From the NCBI GenBank assembly GCA_947626435.1, contig CANQSB010000026.1, positions 1-46,853 on the forward strand: a DNA stretch of 46,853 nt. The letters are read 5' to 3'. Every line of letters starts with the position of its first letter. The first letter of the stretch is position 1. Below the pieces are notes generated by a model, which made no database searches, was not told the origin of the DNA, and saw only the letters and a list, made by a program, of their open reading frames with translations. This document shows positions 32,421 through 41,481 of this stretch, in pieces. The DNA comes from an uncultured Lachnospiraceae bacterium. GTDB lineage: Bacteria; Bacillota; Clostridia; Lachnospirales; Lachnospiraceae. A program made the translations under genes and the position numbers.

Positions 32421-32478
32421 TAAAAAATGCTGCCCTGAGTTTCCCTAAGCACTAGGAAATTATCAATATGCAGCTTTT
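32421..32478 (-). terminator. attenuator-like hairpin between pstS and pstC
   Basis: Minus strand: GCTGC pairs with GCAGC at the base, with inner TTTCC / GGGAAA, followed by ATTTTTTAAG. It probably ends part of the pstS transcripts so that the binding protein is made in excess over the permease genes. Confidence 0.6.
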
Positions 32479-32484
32479 ATTGTT

Positions 32485-33312
32485 TTATTTTGCTGCCACA
32501 ACACCCGCGCTTGAAATAAGCTCCACAGCATCAGCCGACGTTGCAAAATCAAAGAACTTCTGGGCGGCTGCTGAAAGCTTTGTGTCATTTTTTGTGACAA
32601 GCACAAACGGACGCTGTATCACATATGAGCCGTCCTTTACCGTAGCCTCATTCGGCGCAACCCCTCCGACTGTCAAAGCCTTTATGCTGTCGCTTACCGC
32701 CGAAAGCGAAGCGTAACCGATTGCGTCAGGGTTTTGCGACACTGTAGTGATTACGTCACCTGTAGATGTAAGCTCCTGCCTGTACTGGCACTCGTCCTCC
32801 GTGCCTGTAATCGACTCAAAGCCATCTCTCGTGCCGCTGCCCGCCTCGCGCCCAATCAAGACTATCTGCGCGTCATTGCCGCCGACCTCGGACCAGTTTG
32901 TAATCTCGCCCTTGTAAATCTTTGCGATTGTGTCCAAGTCCAAATCATCCACAGCGTTTTCATTGTTTACTATCACAGCTATACCATCATAGGCAAGCAC
33001 AGTTTCCGTAAGCCCGCCCGCCTTTTCATCGTCCTTTAAGCTCCTGCTCGAAAGCCCTATGTCGCATCGTCCCTCCTGTACAGCCTGTATGCCCGAGCCT
33101 GAGCCTGTGGGGTTGTATGTAAATGTGATATTTTTGTTCTCCCCCATAAACGCCTCACCGAGCACGCCGATTACCTCCTCCATAGAGGTAGAGCCATCAG
33201 TTGATACAGTACCCGCCTCGCTCTTTGAGCAACCCGCAAGCATTGCAAAAGCCGCTGCCGCTACAGCCACCGTAAATACAAGTCCTTTCGTGTTTCCTGT
33301 TTTCATTTCCAT
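32485..33312 (-). CDS. pstS: phosphate-binding lipoprotein
   Basis: 275 residues. Lipoprotein signal with lipobox LAGC (Cys28), so anchored outside the membrane. Phosphate-binding segments: VSTDGSTSMEEV, YNPTGSGSGIQAV, DIGLSSRSL, and GREAGSGTRDGFESI. GEITNWSEVGG is a typical PstS string. First gene of the pst-phoU operon; GGAG four bases before the ATG (an in-frame ATG two codons later is also possible). TTTACA-type direct repeats upstream suggest PhoB control. Confidence 0.97.
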   Translation of the reverse strand: MEMKTGNTKGLVFTVAVAAAAFAMLAGCSKSEAGTVSTDGSTSMEEVIGVLGEAFMGENKNITFTYNPTGSGSGIQAVQEGRCDIGLSSRSLKDDEKAGGLTETVLAYDGIAVIVNNENAVDDLDLDTIAKIYKGEITNWSEVGGNDAQIVLIGREAGSGTRDGFESITGTEDECQYRQELTSTGDVITTVSQNPDAIGYASLSAVSDSIKALTVGGVAPNEATVKDGSYVIQRPFVLVTKNDTKLSAAAQKFFDFATSADAVELISSAGVVAAK

Positions 33313-33360
33313 AATTCTCCTTTTATTTGCTTTGTTTTTTATTTAGCCTTGCTGGCTATG

Positions 33361-33420
33361 GTTATATGATAAAATCTTTGTGTTAAATCTATTACCGCAG
33401 TATTGTAAAATCTATGTAAA
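33361..33420 (-). promoter_or_regulatory. candidate Pho box and promoter of pstS
   Basis: Minus strand: TTTACA at 33420 and 33409 (11-base period), then TTAACA at 33386, in phase by two turns, followed by TATAAC (33366-33361) as -10. Direct TTWACA-type repeats with 11-base spacing are the known PhoP/PhoB box layout in Gram-positives. Confidence 0.55.
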
Positions 33421-33433
33421 AAGGCACAAAAAA

Positions 33434-33466
33434 AGATGCCCGCTTATTTGCAGACACCTTTATAAA
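33434..33466 (-). terminator. intrinsic terminator after the rloB remnant
   Basis: Minus strand: GGTGTCTGC pairs with GCGGGCATC (with wobble pairs) around AAATAA, then TTTTTTT. It separates the RloA/rloB unit from pstS. Confidence 0.75.
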
Positions 33467-33505
33467 TTCCACATAGCTCAGCTCAGCAAATGAATAACTC
33501 TAAAT

Positions 33506-33897
33506 TTATTCATCGGCAAAATTCACTTTGTTCCTTATTTCCTCCACCAGCTGATAAACTGTTGTGCATGGACACATTTGAGATGGGATAGTTTTCCCAT
33601 CTCGTACACATTGTTCATATTTTTGTCGCGCTATTTGAAGTGCTTTTTTTTCATCTCCAGTTTTGAAGATTTTTTCATACATTACCGTATCTGACTTTGA
33701 ATATCTTTGACCTGTGTTTTTTTCAAAAACCTTTTCAAACTCACTGCAGCATACCCATGATTCCATAATAGTCGGCATCGAACCATAATAAGAATACAGC
33801 CAAATTTCAAAACTAGATAATACCCAAGTTCTGGAAGCTTAACAGGAGGACGCTGCTCTCTGGATTTACGATTCCCAGTCCTGTCTTTCCTTGCCAT
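33506..33897 (-). pseudogene. rloB remnant with internal deletion and frameshift
   Basis: The ATG at 33897 opens MARKDRTGNRKSREQRPPVKLPELGYYLV, the usual basic N-terminus of RloB proteins. The frame then loses sense (KFGCILIMVRC). In another frame, from about 33817, the text SSFEIWLYSYYGSMPTIMESWVCCSEFEKVFEKNTGQRYSKSDTVMYEKIF...CPCTTVYQLVEEIRNKV is the C-terminal third of RloB (compare the typical NPxFExWLLxH and NPCTTVYxLVEEI). The central TOPRIM-like part, well over 60 residues, is gone and the frames do not join. It follows the RloA-type gene with overlap, as expected for the pair. Confidence 0.75.
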
Positions 33898-33902
33898 ACC
33901 CG

Positions 33903-35165
33903 TCACTCTCCCTTAAAGATATCAATATTTTTCAACGTAGGAATCGCACCATACTTGCCTATCAGATAATTTTTTTCATAGCTCTCATCCTTCCTGATTC
34001 TGGCTCCGGACTCATCTATAAAATCTGCCAAAGAATACAATTTTGATATTCCCTGTTCGTCCTTTTCGGTAAACCATACCTCGTCCCGGCGTAAAAGCTG
34101 GTTAGACAACTGCCATGTATCATGTGTCGTAAAAATTAACTGTGCATGTTTTGTATTGATTTCCGGATTTAAGAAAGTAAGTAAAAAGTTTCGAACCAAT
34201 AACGGATGCAGGCGTGCATTCAGTTCATCAATAAAAAACACGCTTCCTTTTTCCAGGACATTCTGCAGTTCGGGATACAAAGCAAACATTTTCAGTGTTC
34301 CTGCCGACTCCATGTTCAGCGGAATCGCCGCAAATGTGTCCGAGTCAATTTTTTTATGCAATGAACTAATTTTATACCTTTCTTCTTTGCTGTCTGCATC
34401 ATGCGGAAGCTTTTCTATCTCAAAATCCTTAATATGTTCATCAAATGAGGAAAAATATTCTATTACTTTCCTTTGTACCCTGTCATCATCAACAAATCCC
34501 CTTGGTAGACGACGTGACAAAAAGAAATTAGTAAATGGATCTCCAAAGTCAGCAAATTCATTTGCCAAAAACCAATCACGGATGTCTTTACAATTATTTA
34601 CCTTTAATTTAGCACCAAGAGATACTATTAAAACCTGTTTTTCCAAAGCTATCTGTATATTATCCCTGCTGCTTTTGGGAATCCCGGATAAATCCAATAT
34701 ATTTTCCTCGATGGAACGATAAAAAACAGAAGAATATTTACGCGCAGTCTTCGCCTTAACATTTAGCCATTCCTCTGTTACCCCATGTCGGTCTAAACAA
34801 AAACCATAATTATATGTTTTTTGAGTCATATCTTTCGGAATGGTGAAATATACTTCAAAACTGGATTCCGAATCATTTGAAACATTGTCGAACAAAAACG
34901 GAGTAGGTCTGTATTCCTCAAACTTCTCTTCCTCGTCTCCATATTTAAAAGATTCAATCACATAATCCGCCATATATCCAAACGCATTATATATATTGGA
35001 TTTTCCACTCGCATTTGCCCCATATATAGCCGCCATAGGCAAAATCCTATCATTTCCTTCTGAAACTACTCTGTCAGAAAACTCTGTCATCTTTGTGGCA
35101 GATAAATCTAATGTTGCCTCATCCCTAAAAGATTTAAAATTTTTAAAGCTAAATTGTATAAGCAT
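33903..35165 (-). CDS. RloA-type AAA family ATPase
   Basis: 420 residues. An SMC/OLD-like ATPase: N-terminal FKNFKSFRDEATLDLSATKM, Walker A IYGANASGKSNIY (47-59). ABC-like second half has MESAGTLKMFALYPELQNVLEKGSVFFIDELNARLHPLLVRNFLLTF (signature-like region plus Walker B and D-loop) and AQLIFTTHDTWQLSNQLL (H-loop). With a RloB partner this forms the RloAB (AbiLi-like) anti-phage or restriction-associated pair. Here RloB is broken, so the system is probably inactive or RloA does something alone. Promoter TTGAAA-16-TATAAT at 35194-35221. Confidence 0.85.
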   Translation of the reverse strand: MLIQFSFKNFKSFRDEATLDLSATKMTEFSDRVVSEGNDRILPMAAIYGANASGKSNIYNAFGYMADYVIESFKYGDEEEKFEEYRPTPFLFDNVSNDSESSFEVYFTIPKDMTQKTYNYGFCLDRHGVTEEWLNVKAKTARKYSSVFYRSIEENILDLSGIPKSSRDNIQIALEKQVLIVSLGAKLKVNNCKDIRDWFLANEFADFGDPFTNFFLSRRLPRGFVDDDRVQRKVIEYFSSFDEHIKDFEIEKLPHDADSKEERYKISSLHKKIDSDTFAAIPLNMESAGTLKMFALYPELQNVLEKGSVFFIDELNARLHPLLVRNFLLTFLNPEINTKHAQLIFTTHDTWQLSNQLLRRDEVWFTEKDEQGISKLYSLADFIDESGARIRKDESYEKNYLIGKYGAIPTLKNIDIFKGE

Positions 35166-35193
35166 ATTTGCACCTCGTTTTTCTCTTATATAT

Positions 35194-35221
35194 ATTATAT
35201 CGGAGTATTTTTGTTTTTCAA
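35194..35221 (-). promoter_or_regulatory. sigma-A promoter of the RloA-type gene
   Basis: Minus strand: TTGAAA (35221-35216), 16-base spacer, TATAAT (35199-35194). Confidence 0.75.
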
Positions 35222-35311
35222 TATCTAAATTAGATTTTTTCTCACTTATATGTATTTTATTAGCAATTTTACTGGTACAATATGCAATCTATCCCTACTT
35301 TCTGACAAAAA

Positions 35312-35366
35312 GAAACCCTTGTAAAAATCCAAAGCTTTGAAAAAGCCTGAATTTTACAAGGGCTCT
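35312..35366 (-). terminator. intrinsic terminator of clpB
   Basis: Minus strand: CCCTTGTAAAA pairs with TTTTACAAGGG, with an inner AAAGCTTT-containing stem, followed by TTTCTTTTT. Confidence 0.8.
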
Positions 35367-35398
35367 CCCTTTTAAGTGCGGAAAGACAAAATCCATCA

Positions 35399-37993
35399 TT
35401 ATTTCCGCCGCGCCGTCAGCTCCTGCTTGCCAGCATCAAGCTCTATCAGTATGGTATCGCCCATCCTTACCTCCTCCGAAAGTATCAGCTTTGCGGCAAG
35501 CGTCTCTACATATTTCTGGATATAACGCTTGAGCGGCCTTGCACCATATACAGGGTCGTAACCGTTTTCCACGATAAAGCGCTGCGCCTGCTCGTCTATC
35601 TCTATGCTAAGCTCCCTATCGGCAAGCCTTGCATTAATGTCATTCAGTATAAGCTTGATAATGCCTCCGATATTGTCCTTTGTAAGCGGCTTAAACATTA
35701 TTATCTCGTCAAGGCGGTTCAAAAACTCAGGTCTGAAATGGTTCCGCAGCTCGCCCATGACCATATCATGCGCGGACTGTTCTATCTCGCCGTTAGTGTC
35801 TATACCCTCCAACAGATAATGCGCACCTATATTTGAAGTCATTATCAGTATCGTGTTTTTAAAGTCCACAGTGCGCCCCTGCGAATCCGTAATGCGCCCG
35901 TCGTCAAGCACCTGCAGAAGAATGTTGAACACATCAGGGTGAGCCTTCTCGACCTCGTCAAAAAGCACTACGCTGTAAGGCTTTCTGCGCACTGCCTCCG
36001 TAAGCTGCCCGCCCTCATCATATCCGACATATCCGGGAGGCGCTCCGATAAGCCTTGATACGGAATGTTTCTCCATATATTCGCTCATGTCAATGCGCAC
36101 CATATTTGTCTCGTCATCAAAGAGCGACGCCGCCAGCGCTTTGGCCAGTTCAGTCTTGCCCACGCCCGTAGGCCCTAAAAATAGGAACGAGCCAATCGGC
36201 TTTTCAGGATCTTTTATGCCCGCCTTTGAACGAATTATCGCCTCTGTCACCTTTGTGACACCTTCATTTTGTCCGATAACCCGCTTGTGCAGCTCCTCGT
36301 CAAGATGAAGCGTCTTGCTGCGCTCGCTCTCATTGAGCTTTGCCACAGGAATGCCAGTCCAGCGCGATATAATCTTTGCGATTTCCTCCTCAGAAACGCT
36401 CTCATGCACAAGCGACATTTCACGCGCGTTTACCTGCTGCTCCTCAGCTTCAAGCTGACGCCTAAGTTCAGGCAGCTTTCCGTAGCTTAATTCCGCTGCC
36501 TTTTCGAGATTGCCCTCGCGCTGCGCTATCTGTATCTGGTTGTTCAGCTCCTCTATGTCCTCCCTGAGCTTTGAAAGACGCTCAACACACGCCTTCTCAT
36601 TGTCCCACTGGGCTTTCCTGTTGGCAAACTCCTCCTTTTGCCCCGCAAGCTCAGCCTGCAGCGCTTCAAGCCTTTCCTGGCTCAAATGGTCCTCCTCTTT
36701 TTTGAGGGCGGCGACTTCTATCTCCATCTGCATAATGCGCCTCTGCAGCTCGTCGAGTTCGGCGGGAAGCGAATCAAGCTCCGTCTTTATCATCGCGCAC
36801 GCCTCGTCAACAAGGTCTATCGCCTTGTCGGGCAGAAATCTGTCCGAAATGTACCTGTTTGACAGCACCGCCGCACTCACAAGCGCGTTGTCCATTATCT
36901 TCACGCCATGAAATACCTCATAACGCTCCTTTAACCCTCTCAAAATGCTGATCGTATCCTCCACCGTCGGCTCGTCGACCATCACAGGCTGAAAACGCCG
37001 CTCCAAAGCAGGGTCCTTTTCAATATACTGTCTGTACTCGTCAAGCGTAGTCGCACCTATGCAGTGCAGCTCGCCTCTTGCGAGCATTGGCTTCAGCATA
37101 TTTCCCGCGTCCATCGCGCCTTCGCTCTTGCCCGCGCCGACTATAGTGTGCAGCTCATCTATGAAAAGTATGATCTGACCGTCGCTGTTTTTCACATCTT
37201 CCAGCACAGCCTTAAGACGCTCCTCAAACTCTCCGCGATACTTCGCTCCCGCCACAAGCGCGCCCATATCAAGCGAAAATACCTTCTTGTCTTTAAGCCC
37301 CTGCGGCACGTCGCCCCTCACGATACGCTGCGCAAGCCCTTCCACAACCGCCGTCTTACCGACGCCTGGCTCGCCTATCAGCACGGGATTATTCTTCGTC
37401 TTTCTGGAAAGTATGCGGATAATGTTCCTTATCTCATTGTCCCTGCCGATTACAGGATCAAGCTTCTGGTTTCGCGCTCTTTCCACCAAATCCTGCCCAT
37501 ACTTTTCAAGCGTGTCGTATGTCGCCTCCGGATTATCACTCGTAACACGCTGATTGCCCCTCACCTCGGAAAGCGCCTTCAAAAAACGCTCCCTAGTAAT
37601 ACCATATTCCCTGAAAATCTCCTTTATCTCCTTATTAGGATTTTGGAGCATTGCAAGGAAAAGATGCTCAACCGACACATACTCGTCACCCATGCGCTTC
37701 GCCTCATCCTCAGCGTTTATAAGCACTTTGTTGAGATACTGCCCAACATAAGGCTGTCCCCCCTGAACCTTCACCCTCTTTTCAAGCGCCTTTTGCACGC
37801 GCTCTAAAAAATATGAGCTGTTTATCTCCATTTTTTCCGTAAGTTTTAATATCAAACTGTCATCAATCGTAAGCAGAGCATAAAGCAAATGCTCCTGCTC
37901 AAGCTCCTGATTGCCATATTCCATAGCAATCTTCTCGCAGGCATTGACCGCCTCCATAGATTTCTGCGTAAATTTCTGTATGTTCATAGCCAT
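35399..37993 (-). CDS. clpB: protein disaggregase ClpB
   Basis: 864 residues, standard ClpB length. N-terminal Clp repeats (1-145); first ATPase Walker [14 protein letters not shown] (207-219); [16 protein letters not shown]; Walker [15 protein letters not shown]. The middle coiled coil (about 405-525, Glu/Leu-rich) distinguishes ClpB from other Clp ATPases. The second ATPase has [51 protein letters not shown]. It rescues aggregated proteins with DnaK, in the cytosol. Promoter TTGACA-16-TATAGT at 38254-38281, giving a 5' leader of about 250 bases that includes palindromic repeat H. Confidence 0.98.
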   Translation of the reverse strand: MAMNIQKFTQKSMEAVNACEKIAMEYGNQELEQEHLLYALLTIDDSLILKLTEKMEINSSYFLERVQKALEKRVKVQGGQPYVGQYLNKVLINAEDEAKRMGDEYVSVEHLFLAMLQNPNKEIKEIFREYGITRERFLKALSEVRGNQRVTSDNPEATYDTLEKYGQDLVERARNQKLDPVIGRDNEIRNIIRILSRKTKNNPVLIGEPGVGKTAVVEGLAQRIVRGDVPQGLKDKKVFSLDMGALVAGAKYRGEFEERLKAVLEDVKNSDGQIILFIDELHTIVGAGKSEGAMDAGNMLKPMLARGELHCIGATTLDEYRQYIEKDPALERRFQPVMVDEPTVEDTISILRGLKERYEVFHGVKIMDNALVSAAVLSNRYISDRFLPDKAIDLVDEACAMIKTELDSLPAELDELQRRIMQMEIEVAALKKEEDHLSQERLEALQAELAGQKEEFANRKAQWDNEKACVERLSKLREDIEELNNQIQIAQREGNLEKAAELSYGKLPELRRQLEAEEQQVNAREMSLVHESVSEEEIAKIISRWTGIPVAKLNESERSKTLHLDEELHKRVIGQNEGVTKVTEAIIRSKAGIKDPEKPIGSFLFLGPTGVGKTELAKALAASLFDDETNMVRIDMSEYMEKHSVSRLIGAPPGYVGYDEGGQLTEAVRRKPYSVVLFDEVEKAHPDVFNILLQVLDDGRITDSQGRTVDFKNTILIMTSNIGAHYLLEGIDTNGEIEQSAHDMVMGELRNHFRPEFLNRLDEIIMFKPLTKDNIGGIIKLILNDINARLADRELSIEIDEQAQRFIVENGYDPVYGARPLKRYIQKYVETLAAKLILSEEVRMGDTILIELDAGKQELTARRK

Positions 37994-38009
37994 CCTCCTT
38001 TTATTTAAT

Positions 38010-38188
38010 ATACATTTGCTGCGAAACTCTATTCGACAACATAGAATTTAGGTAAAATATATAAAATAAGCGGCATCTTGCAGCTTGCTGCACATATGTA
38101 CTGTATCTGCGATACAGTACATTGACGCGCTTTTTATATATTTTGACTAAATTCGGACGGTTTAGAAAGCATTTCGCAACACCTAATA
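38010..38188 (+). repeat. palindromic repeat, copy H, in the clpB leader
   Basis: Complete outer ends (GCTGCGAAACTCTATTCGACAACATAG; CGGACGGTTTAGAAAGCATTTCGCAACACCTAATAC), conserved arms, long loop type with nested TGTACTGTATC-TGC-GATACAGTACA. Downstream of the predicted clpB promoter, so transcribed in the 5' leader. Confidence 0.92.
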
Positions 38189-38253
38189 CATATCCCTTAA
38201 TTTTAAAATCAAGAAAATTATAAAGTTGTCATTGTTTCATCTGTTCTATATCT

Positions 38254-38281
38254 ACTATAACATAGTTTTTCATAATGTCAA
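38254..38281 (-). promoter_or_regulatory. sigma-A promoter of clpB
   Basis: Minus strand: TTGACA (38281-38276), 16-base spacer, TATAGT (38259-38254). No CIRCE or clear CtsR site was seen next to it. Confidence 0.75.
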
Positions 38282-38385
38282 TTCAGTTTATATTATTATC
38301 ATTGTTTTTATTTTTAATTTACAATTCCCTTTACAGCTTGGCTTAACACATAATTATTGCCGCGCTCATAGAAAAAACATCAGAA

Positions 38386-38414
38386 TTGTGGAAAAATTTT
38401 ATAAAATTTATACA
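38386..38414 (+). promoter_or_regulatory. candidate promoter of the coiled-coil protein gene
   Basis: TTGTGG (38386-38391), 17-base spacer, TATACA (38409-38414), about 80 bases before the chosen ATG. Confidence 0.6.
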
Positions 38415-38493
38415 AATATTCTTTTTGGTCTATGGATTTTTGCCGATATATGTTAAAATAGATATATACATGTGTGAAAGATGGTGGAATCAA

Positions 38494-39081
38494 ATGACGG
38501 ATGTTGCCACAGCTTGTTTTTTCAAGAGATATTATCCCCATGTGATAAAATGGTGGTTAGTTACATATAATCCCGAGGTGTTCCGTATATGGCCCTCTCC
38601 CGAGGAAAAAGAAGAAGCCCTGCGCATTGAAGCTGAGGAAGAACGGCTCGCGCTTGAACAAAAGGAAGCCGAGGCTTCGGCAGCAGATATGGCGGCGGCA
38701 GATATGCCGATGGAGGACAGCTCCGCATATAACGCCACTACAGGCTCATATTCAGGACTGTATGGTCAGAAACCCGTAGATGCCGATACACAGGCTGCTC
38801 TCGATGCCATATTAAGCATATCAAGCAATCAAGGCAATGTTGATTCGCTGATATCCGGCGGCGTGCAAAATCTTGCACCCGTCCAAAGCGCCAGTAGCAG
38901 CTCAATACACAGCTCCTGTAATACCAAAGAGGTAATACTTCCGCCCGAGCATGACGAGATAATAAAAGAGGCAAACGCCATATATGAACGCCTCATGCGC
39001 GAGGCCGCGGAAGACGAAGCGAAAAAGCAGGCTGAGATTGAAGCCGCAAGACAGGAATTCGAGGCTTCTCTTACATCATAA
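38494..39081 (+). CDS. hypothetical coiled-coil protein
   Basis: 195 residues from the ATG at 38494 (GGTGG six bases upstream). An ATG at 38470 is possible but has no site, and the longer frame begins inside the promoter. It opens MTDVATACFFKRYYPHVIKWWLVTYNPEVFRIWPSPEEKEEALRIEAEEERLALEQKEAEASAADMAAADM: a Trp/Tyr-rich N-terminus and then a Glu/Ala-rich helix. A low-complexity Ser/Asn middle follows, then a second Glu/Ala/Lys coiled coil (EIIKEANAIYERLMREAAEDEAKKQAEIEAARQEFEAS). No membrane segment or known domain. Stands alone with its own promoter and terminator. Confidence 0.7.
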   Translation: MTDVATACFFKRYYPHVIKWWLVTYNPEVFRIWPSPEEKEEALRIEAEEERLALEQKEAEASAADMAAADMPMEDSSAYNATTGSYSGLYGQKPVDADTQAALDAILSISSNQGNVDSLISGGVQNLAPVQSASSSSIHSSCNTKEVILPPEHDEIIKEANAIYERLMREAAEDEAKKQAEIEAARQEFEASLTS

Positions 39082-39082
39082 T

Positions 39083-39131
39083 AAAACAGGTCTAAACCCT
39101 TCTCTAAGGTCCAGACCTGCTTTATTTTTTT
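39083..39131 (+). terminator. intrinsic terminator
   Basis: CAGGTCT (39087-39093) and AGACCTG (39113-39119) with inner pairing ACC..TT / AA.GGT, followed by CTTTATTTTTTT. It probably also works weakly for porB from the other side. Confidence 0.8.
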
Positions 39132-39207
39132 GTCCTTCAATTCAGACTAAACAGGCTTTCACATTTTCAAAGCAATGCATCCGACATCAACTCAAGCCGT
39201 ATATATC

Positions 39208-40155
39208 CTACTCACACCTGTTTCTGAGTTCCTCCCAACGCTTGTCAACCTCTGCCTGGAACAGCGATATAAGCTCCTCGTTCTCCTTTTTGAAAAGATG
39301 ATTGAAGCGCCTCTGAGGTCTTAAAAAGTCCTCTATTGGAAGTTTATTCTTTGGCTCATAATTGAGTACCCATTTGCCGTCAATCACCTCAAACATTGTC
39401 CAGTAGCAGGTATCTATCGCAAGCTTGCAAATATTCATCATCTCGCTCGGCTCATATCCCCAGCCCCTCGGACATGGCGACATTACATTTAGGAAAGCAG
39501 GGCCGGGCGTATAAATCGCTTTCTGCGCCTTTGTATACAAGTCCTTAAAATTTGCCGTAAATGTACTTTGCCCCACATACGGTACATGATGCTCCGCTAT
39601 GATGGCTGCCAAATCCTTACGCACCTGGACTTTCCCAGCCGAAACCTTTCCTGCGGGAGTCGTAGTGGTATCGGCATACTGCGGCGTGGCAGATGAACGC
39701 TGCGTACCGGTATTCATATACGCGCCGTTATCATAGCACACATACACCATGTCGTGACCGCGCTCCATCGCACCTGACAATGACTGAAAACCTATATCAT
39801 ATGTGCCACCGTCACCGCCAAAAGTAATAAACTTAAAGTTTTCCTTTATTTTGCCTTTTTTCTTAAGCACATTATAAGCGGTTTCAACGCCTGAAAGCGT
39901 CGCGCCCGCGTTTTCAAACGCATTGTGTATGTAACTGTCCTCATATGCCGTATAAGGATACATAAACGAGGAAACCTCAAGGCAGCCTGTCGCATTTCCT
40001 ATTACAGCCCTATCGCCCTCCTCCAATGCTCTTAACACAGTCCTCACAGTAACTGTACCGCCACATCCCGCGCACATCCTATGCCCGCCCGCAAGACGCT
40101 CAGGCTTACTCAAAACTTTCTTAAAATCATATGCTTTTTCCCAAACCTGTTCCAT
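39208..40155 (-). CDS. porB: pyruvate:ferredoxin oxidoreductase, beta subunit
   Basis: 315 residues from the ATG at 40155 (GGAGG five bases upstream; a GTG six codons earlier lies in the porA-porB gap). TPP-binding subunit: AGGHRMCAGCGGTVTVRTVL with cluster cysteines, GNATGCLEVSSFMYPYTAY, TFGGDGGTYDIGFQSLSGAMERGHDMVYVCYDNGAYMNTGTQRSSATP (the GDG...N TPP motif), and MSPCPRGWGYEP. Catalyses oxidative decarboxylation of pyruvate to acetyl-CoA with reduction of ferredoxin in anaerobes. Last gene of porG-porD-porA-porB. Confidence 0.93.
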   Translation of the reverse strand: MEQVWEKAYDFKKVLSKPERLAGGHRMCAGCGGTVTVRTVLRALEEGDRAVIGNATGCLEVSSFMYPYTAYEDSYIHNAFENAGATLSGVETAYNVLKKKGKIKENFKFITFGGDGGTYDIGFQSLSGAMERGHDMVYVCYDNGAYMNTGTQRSSATPQYADTTTTPAGKVSAGKVQVRKDLAAIIAEHHVPYVGQSTFTANFKDLYTKAQKAIYTPGPAFLNVMSPCPRGWGYEPSEMMNICKLAIDTCYWTMFEVIDGKWVLNYEPKNKLPIEDFLRPQRRFNHLFKKENEELISLFQAEVDKRWEELRNRCE

Positions 40156-40180
40156 ACTATCCTCCAATACCACTACGCTA

Positions 40181-41365
40181 CTATTGGCGCAAGCCTATAT
40201 AATCATACATTCCGATAGCCGTATGCGTCTCAGCCATCTTTTCAAGATTTTCATATACTCTTTCAAAATCAGAAACAGTGATATCCCTGCCGCCAAGTCC
40301 GTAGAAGTAATTTACGACCTCCGCCTTGGCATGCGCCTGATACATTGCCGCACGCACTTCCGCGCCAAGCGGTCCGCTCGTGCCTGCGAACATCTCGCTT
40401 CTGTCCATAATCGCCACAGCCTTTACATTGGCAAGGGCGCGGGCTATCTCCTCCTCCGGGAACGGCCTGAATACCCTTATTTTGATAAGACCGACCTTTT
40501 TTCCGGTGGTACTTCTTATATGCTCTATCGCCGCCTTACATGTACCTGCCGCAGAGCCTATGATTACTACCGCATACTCGGCATCTTCCATACGATATTC
40601 CTCAAAGAAACCGTATTTCCGCCCCGTCATTTTCTCGAATTTTTCCGCCACTTCAAGAATAACCTCGCGCGCATTCAGCATAGCCTCACGCTGTCCGCGC
40701 TTTGTTTCCATATAATAATTTGATACGGCATACGGTCCCACTGCAATGCGCTCGTCAGCATTTAAAAGATAATGCTCAGGTTCATACTCACCCACAAACG
40801 CCTTAACCTTATCATCTTCAATAAGCATAATGTTCTCCACGCCATGGCTTGTAATAAAGCCGTCCTGACATACCATCACAGGAAGATGCACATTTTTGTT
40901 TTCCGCAATCGGAAACGCCTGAATATAATTATCATACACCTCCTGATTTGACTCCGCATAAATCTGAATCCAACCGGAATCCCTCGCGCCCATACTGTCC
41001 GAATGATCCGCATTAATATTTATCGGTCCCGAAAGCGCCCTGTTTACAAGAGCCAGCACTATAGGCAGCCTGTTTGACGCCGCCACATAAAGCTCCTCCC
41101 ACATAAGCGCCATGCCGCATGATGAAGTCGCCGTCACAGCCCTCGCACCCGCTGCCGACGCCCCCACAGTCGCACTCATCGCACTATGTTCACTCTCCAC
41201 ATGTATAAATTCCGTATCTATCTCGCCGTTTGCTATGTAATTTGCCACATACTGCGGTATCTCCGTAGACGGCGTAATCGGAAATGCCGGCATCACATCC
41301 GGATTAATCTGCTTAATCGCATACGCCACAGCCTCATTTCCCGACAATCTCTCCCTAATGGCCAT
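40181..41365 (-). CDS. porA: pyruvate:ferredoxin oxidoreductase, alpha subunit
   Basis: 394 residues. Pyr and transketolase-C-type domains: RLSGNEAVAYAIKQINPDVMPAFPITPSTEIPQYVANY, EHSAMSATVGASAAGARAVTATSSCGMALMWEELYVAASNRLPIVLALVNRALSGPININADHSD, YGFFEEYRMEDAEYAVVIIGSAAGTCKAAI, and AVAIMDRSEMFAGTSGPLGAEV. This is the standard four-subunit archaeal/clostridial type. The substrate could be another 2-oxo acid; pyruvate is the best guess from gene order and residues. Confidence 0.93.
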   Translation of the reverse strand: MAIRERLSGNEAVAYAIKQINPDVMPAFPITPSTEIPQYVANYIANGEIDTEFIHVESEHSAMSATVGASAAGARAVTATSSCGMALMWEELYVAASNRLPIVLALVNRALSGPININADHSDSMGARDSGWIQIYAESNQEVYDNYIQAFPIAENKNVHLPVMVCQDGFITSHGVENIMLIEDDKVKAFVGEYEPEHYLLNADERIAVGPYAVSNYYMETKRGQREAMLNAREVILEVAEKFEKMTGRKYGFFEEYRMEDAEYAVVIIGSAAGTCKAAIEHIRSTTGKKVGLIKIRVFRPFPEEEIARALANVKAVAIMDRSEMFAGTSGPLGAEVRAAMYQAHAKAEVVNYFYGLGGRDITVSDFERVYENLEKMAETHTAIGMYDYIGLRQ

Positions 41366-41395
41366 CCTTACTTTCTCCTTTTTACAATAAACATT

Positions 41396-41481
41396 TATTT
41401 ACTTTATTCAACAACATAGAATTTAGAAAATCTTTTCTCAGAATGAAACTTAGATTTTCTTAGGCACCGTCTTTTAGTGCC
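41396..41481 (-). repeat. left-end repeat fragment and hairpin between porA and porD
   Basis: TTATTCAACAACATAGAATTTAG matches the left end of the palindromic repeat, then the text departs: AGAAAATCTTTTCTCAGA, TAGATTTTCT, and a GGCACC / GTGCC hairpin at about 41461-41483. The usual core is absent. It is inside the por operon and is probably transcribed. Confidence 0.55.

Larger units (their letters stand above)
38189..38493. other. divergent promoter region between clpB and the unknown plus-strand gene
   Basis: An AT-rich gap. It holds the clpB promoter on the minus strand (38254-38281) and a candidate plus-strand promoter (38386-38414). No further gene is seen. Confidence 0.6.

Noticed and set aside
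33682-33906. 74-residue protein as an independent gene
   Set aside because: Its first 30 residues are the RloB N-terminus, and the rest is out-of-frame text of the same remnant.
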